DNA of 64,000 bases from Pseudobdellovibrionaceae bacterium. Its GTDB lineage: Bacteria; Bdellovibrionota; Bdellovibrionia; Bdellovibrionales; JAMPXM01. The first letter of the stretch is position 1. Every line of letters starts with the position of its first letter. Of this stretch, positions 62,268 through 64,000 are shown one piece after another. The stretch spans positions 17,123 through 81,122 of the forward strand of contig JAJTYM010000010.1 in assembly GCA_021463345.1 (NCBI GenBank). The letters run 5' to 3'. The position numbers and the translations under genes are program-made. The notes beneath the pieces were generated by a model. That model saw only the letters and a program-made list of their open reading frames with translations. It was not told the DNA's origin and made no database searches.

Positions 62268-63482
62268 TCACGCTCGGCCAGGGCGCCCGCGTTTCGGAAT
62301 GACCACTTCGATGTTTCCGTCGCCGTCCAAGCGTTTGATCGCGTCGCGTTCGGCGACGGGCGACGCCAGTTTGAATTCCTGACGGAACGTCTGATAACTG
62401 TTGGTGGACGTTTTCACGCCGTTCTCGTCGAAGGCGTCTTCGTGCGCGCGTTTGGCTGAAAGGATCACGCGGTCCTCTTTCACCCTCACGTCGACCGAGC
62501 CCATTTCATGGCCCGGTGCCTTGGCCGTGAGCACGTAGCTGTCCGAGTTCTCTTCTAAACGCGCGTCGAAGTCGCGCGCGGCGTAGAACGGGTCGTCCTT
62601 GCGGGAGGCCGCGCGCTCGAACCGGGCGCCGTACTCGACCTTCTGTTTGTAGAGCTCCTTCAGGTACCGCTCCTTCTGGCCGCGGAAGGCGTCGCGGTTG
62701 GCTTCGTCGGCGCGGTCGTACTCGCGGCGGAACTCCTGGCGCTGGAGTTCGAGGCTCTTGTCGTGGAGCCGTCCGTCCGTTCGGGCTTTTTTCTCGCGGG
62801 ATTTGCGCTGCTCGGCCGCGCGGGCGTTGAAGTCGTCTTCGCCGCGTTTCAACTCGCCGGCGTGCAGTTCCTTCTGGCTCTTCGCGCGTTCTTCGAAAGA
62901 AGCCTCGCGCTCGCGCAGATCGGCTTCGCCCTCGCTCTGCACGCGGTCGGCCTCGCGTTGATACTGACGCTCGAGGCGGTCCTCGGTCTCGAGCGCCTGT
63001 TTCCGCTTCTGCTCGAACGCGCGTCGGTTGTCGGCGTCGAGTTGCGCGATCCGCCGCTCCCCTGAGCGCTGTTCCTCGTCCGCGGCCTGGCGGAACTTCG
63101 CTTGCGTCCGGGTCAGGGATTCGTTGCTCCGGTCGCGCTCCAATCCCTGTTCGGCCTCGTTGTCCTCGCGTAGGCTCGCCAGTCGGCGGTGCCCCGCCTC
63201 CCTGGCGCGCGCGTAAGCCTTTTGCTGGGAAGCGCGAAGGTCCTCGGCCGCGCGCGAACTCTCGCGGGCGGCTTCGATCTTGGCCTCAGTGGATCTGCGG
63301 ATATGGTTGACGCTGGCCTCGCCAGCCTGGCGGATCTCTTGTTCGCGCCGCTTGTAACCGTCGCGCAGGCGCCGGAGTTCGCGCTCGTTTTCCTCGGCGA
63401 GATCGGCCTTGCGCTCGTTGCGGTCGCTCTGCGCGTCGATGGTCGCGCGGTTTCGCTCTTTGCCGACAGCGATGTCCGACAC
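62268..63482 (-). CDS. Long charged helix fused to an alpha-crystallin (Hsp20) domain
   Basis: A 404-residue protein from a GTG preceded by AGGAGGGAGATC. Residues 1-300 are almost only charged and small residues in helical pattern, rich in Glu, Arg, Lys, Gln and Ala with no proline (ENERELRRLRDGYKRREQEI), which predicts a coiled coil or single alpha helix. Residues 310-404 are an Hsp20-type domain: DARLEENSDSYVLTAKAPG, VDVRVKEDRVILSAKR, TFRQEFKLASPVAERDAIKR and GNIEVVIPKRGRPGRA, whose end contains the I-x-V-like anchoring pattern. Normal small heat-shock proteins have a short N-terminal arm, so this architecture is unusual. Confidence 0.85.
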   Translation of the reverse strand: MSDIAVGKERNRATIDAQSDRNERKADLAEENERELRRLRDGYKRREQEIRQAGEASVNHIRRSTEAKIEAARESSRAAEDLRASQQKAYARAREAGHRRLASLREDNEAEQGLERDRSNESLTRTQAKFRQAADEEQRSGERRIAQLDADNRRAFEQKRKQALETEDRLERQYQREADRVQSEGEADLREREASFEERAKSQKELHAGELKRGEDDFNARAAEQRKSREKKARTDGRLHDKSLELQRQEFRREYDRADEANRDAFRGQKERYLKELYKQKVEYGARFERAASRKDDPFYAARDFDARLEENSDSYVLTAKAPGHEMGSVDVRVKEDRVILSAKRAHEDAFDENGVKTSTNSYQTFRQEFKLASPVAERDAIKRLDGDGNIEVVIPKRGRPGRA

Positions 63483-63523
63483 GATCTCCCTCCTGGAAAC
63501 CCGTGCTCAGCTTATCACGAGGC

Positions 63524-63832
63524 TCAAGGGGCGGCGGGCGCGGCGGGCGTGGAATTGGCCGTAGGTCCCGCGCCGGCCTTGGGGTCGGGACAGATGGCCT
63601 TGAAGTGATCCGAGCGCGCCCAGCACATCCACGTGGCCCGGATCACGACGCGTTCGCCGGGGTTGAGCGGATGGTACGAGGGGTATTGCAGGTCATCGAG
63701 AGTCGAGACGACGGTCCGCGCGTTCCCGGTCCCTTCGTGCACGACGGCGAGTTCGTACGCGCGGTACTCGGCCCTCGCATTCACGGAGAAACTCAAGGCG
63801 AGCGAACTCGCGACGATCAATCTGCGGACCAT
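63524..63832 (-). CDS. Small secreted protein of unknown function
   Basis: A 102-residue protein from the ATG at 63832, which gives a clean signal peptide (MVRRLIVASSLALSFSVNARA) and a mature start at EYRAYEL. The mature part has strands YELAVVHEGTGNARTVVSTLD and PGERVVIRATWMCWA, two cysteines (MCWARSDHFKAICPD) that could pair, and an Ala/Pro/Thr-rich tail. I do not recognise it. The sequence from 63833 to the window end holds no other gene I can support. Confidence 0.7.
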   Translation of the reverse strand: MVRRLIVASSLALSFSVNARAEYRAYELAVVHEGTGNARTVVSTLDDLQYPSYHPLNPGERVVIRATWMCWARSDHFKAICPDPKAGAGPTANSTPAAPAAP

Positions 63833-64000
63833 GACTGCGTATCGGCGCCCAAAGCCCGTTTCGTGAATCGGTTTTCCCCGCCGGACGTCCAGACCGTCCA
63901 CCCGCGTTCCCGGAGGGTTGGGAGCGAAGACCTTGTGGCTCTCCCCCTCCCTGAGGACACGCCCTCCAGGCTAAGCCGGCTTCTTGCGCCCATCCATGGG

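Noticed and set aside
1..64000. CRISPR arrays, integrases, transposases, prophage genes, rRNA
   Set aside because: No regularly spaced repeats and no such proteins were found. The palindromic repeats are dispersed and are not an array.

Overview
The window is a GC-rich bacterial chromosome segment, densely coded on both strands, with short gaps and many ATGA or GTGA gene overlaps. I see no rRNA, tRNA, CRISPR, integrase, transposase or phage genes. The content fits a Gram-negative, delta-proteobacterium-like organism, and I lean towards Bdellovibrionota. The reasons are an LPS export permease (LptG family), many lipoproteins with clear lipoboxes, a RomR-like response regulator, several secreted or anchored proteases, and routes for burning amino acids (histidine, proline, probably leucine). 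That placement is inference from gene content, not a phylogeny.

Layout. 1-3054: end of a nitronate monooxygenase gene, a hotdog-fold protein, a Grx4-BolA pair, a small HNH nuclease and a secreted FKBP prolyl isomerase. 3419-6445: a complete two-gene operon for DNA topoisomerase VI (B then A), an enzyme typical of archaea and plants and the most striking feature here. 6591-15012: a trypsin-like lipoprotein, secreted and unknown proteins, a receiver-only regulator tail-to-tail with a hybrid histidine kinase, and aconitase. 15134-19430: a leftward block with a TEX264-like membrane protein translationally coupled to a thioredoxin-fold protein, then birA, nadC and a RomR-like regulator that overlap one another by 4 bases. 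19547-23130: lptG, then def, fmt and rpe. 23160-29184: hutH, hutU and hutI, with an oppositely oriented HExxH lipoprotein gene between hutU and hutI. 29336-37472: TlpA-like thioredoxin, a Flp-type pilin candidate, isovaleryl-CoA-dehydrogenase-like enzyme, photolyase, SDR epimerase, TrmH, a DUF2799 lipoprotein, a heptose-phosphate kinase and QueF.

37774-45137: a lipoprotein, a pseudouridine synthase fused to an RlmI-like methyltransferase, Fur with a good Fur box in front of it, an NYN-domain protein and ArgS. 45219-47793: a trypsin-like lipoprotein gene and a decayed tandem copy that has lost the catalytic serine and the frame. 48167-53860: a Fis-type regulator, an S41 protease homologue with its catalytic lysine replaced, a membrane protein, and an RDD-TPR gene overlapping a rhomboid gene. 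53876-59346: putA, a fumarylacetoacetase-family enzyme, a histidine phosphatase and Hsp33. 59347-63832: two AT-richer gaps of about 550-610 bases, an OmpR-type regulator, a matrixin-like lipoprotein, a small unknown protein and a long charged helix fused to an alpha-crystallin domain.

Four intergenic loci carry one palindromic repeat family with a core like AAAAGGTGACACGCACCTTTT. Three are perfect inverted pairs with arms of 31 to 49 bases and the fourth is a single arm. They look like REP/BIME elements, although no mobilising enzyme is encoded in the window. Functionally the segment joins histidine and proline catabolism with the TCA cycle (aconitase), iron and Fe-S handling (Fur, Grx4, BolA), translation start and tRNA or rRNA modification (Def, Fmt, ArgS, TrmH, QueF, RluA-RlmI fusion), and an envelope rich in proteases and lipoproteins.
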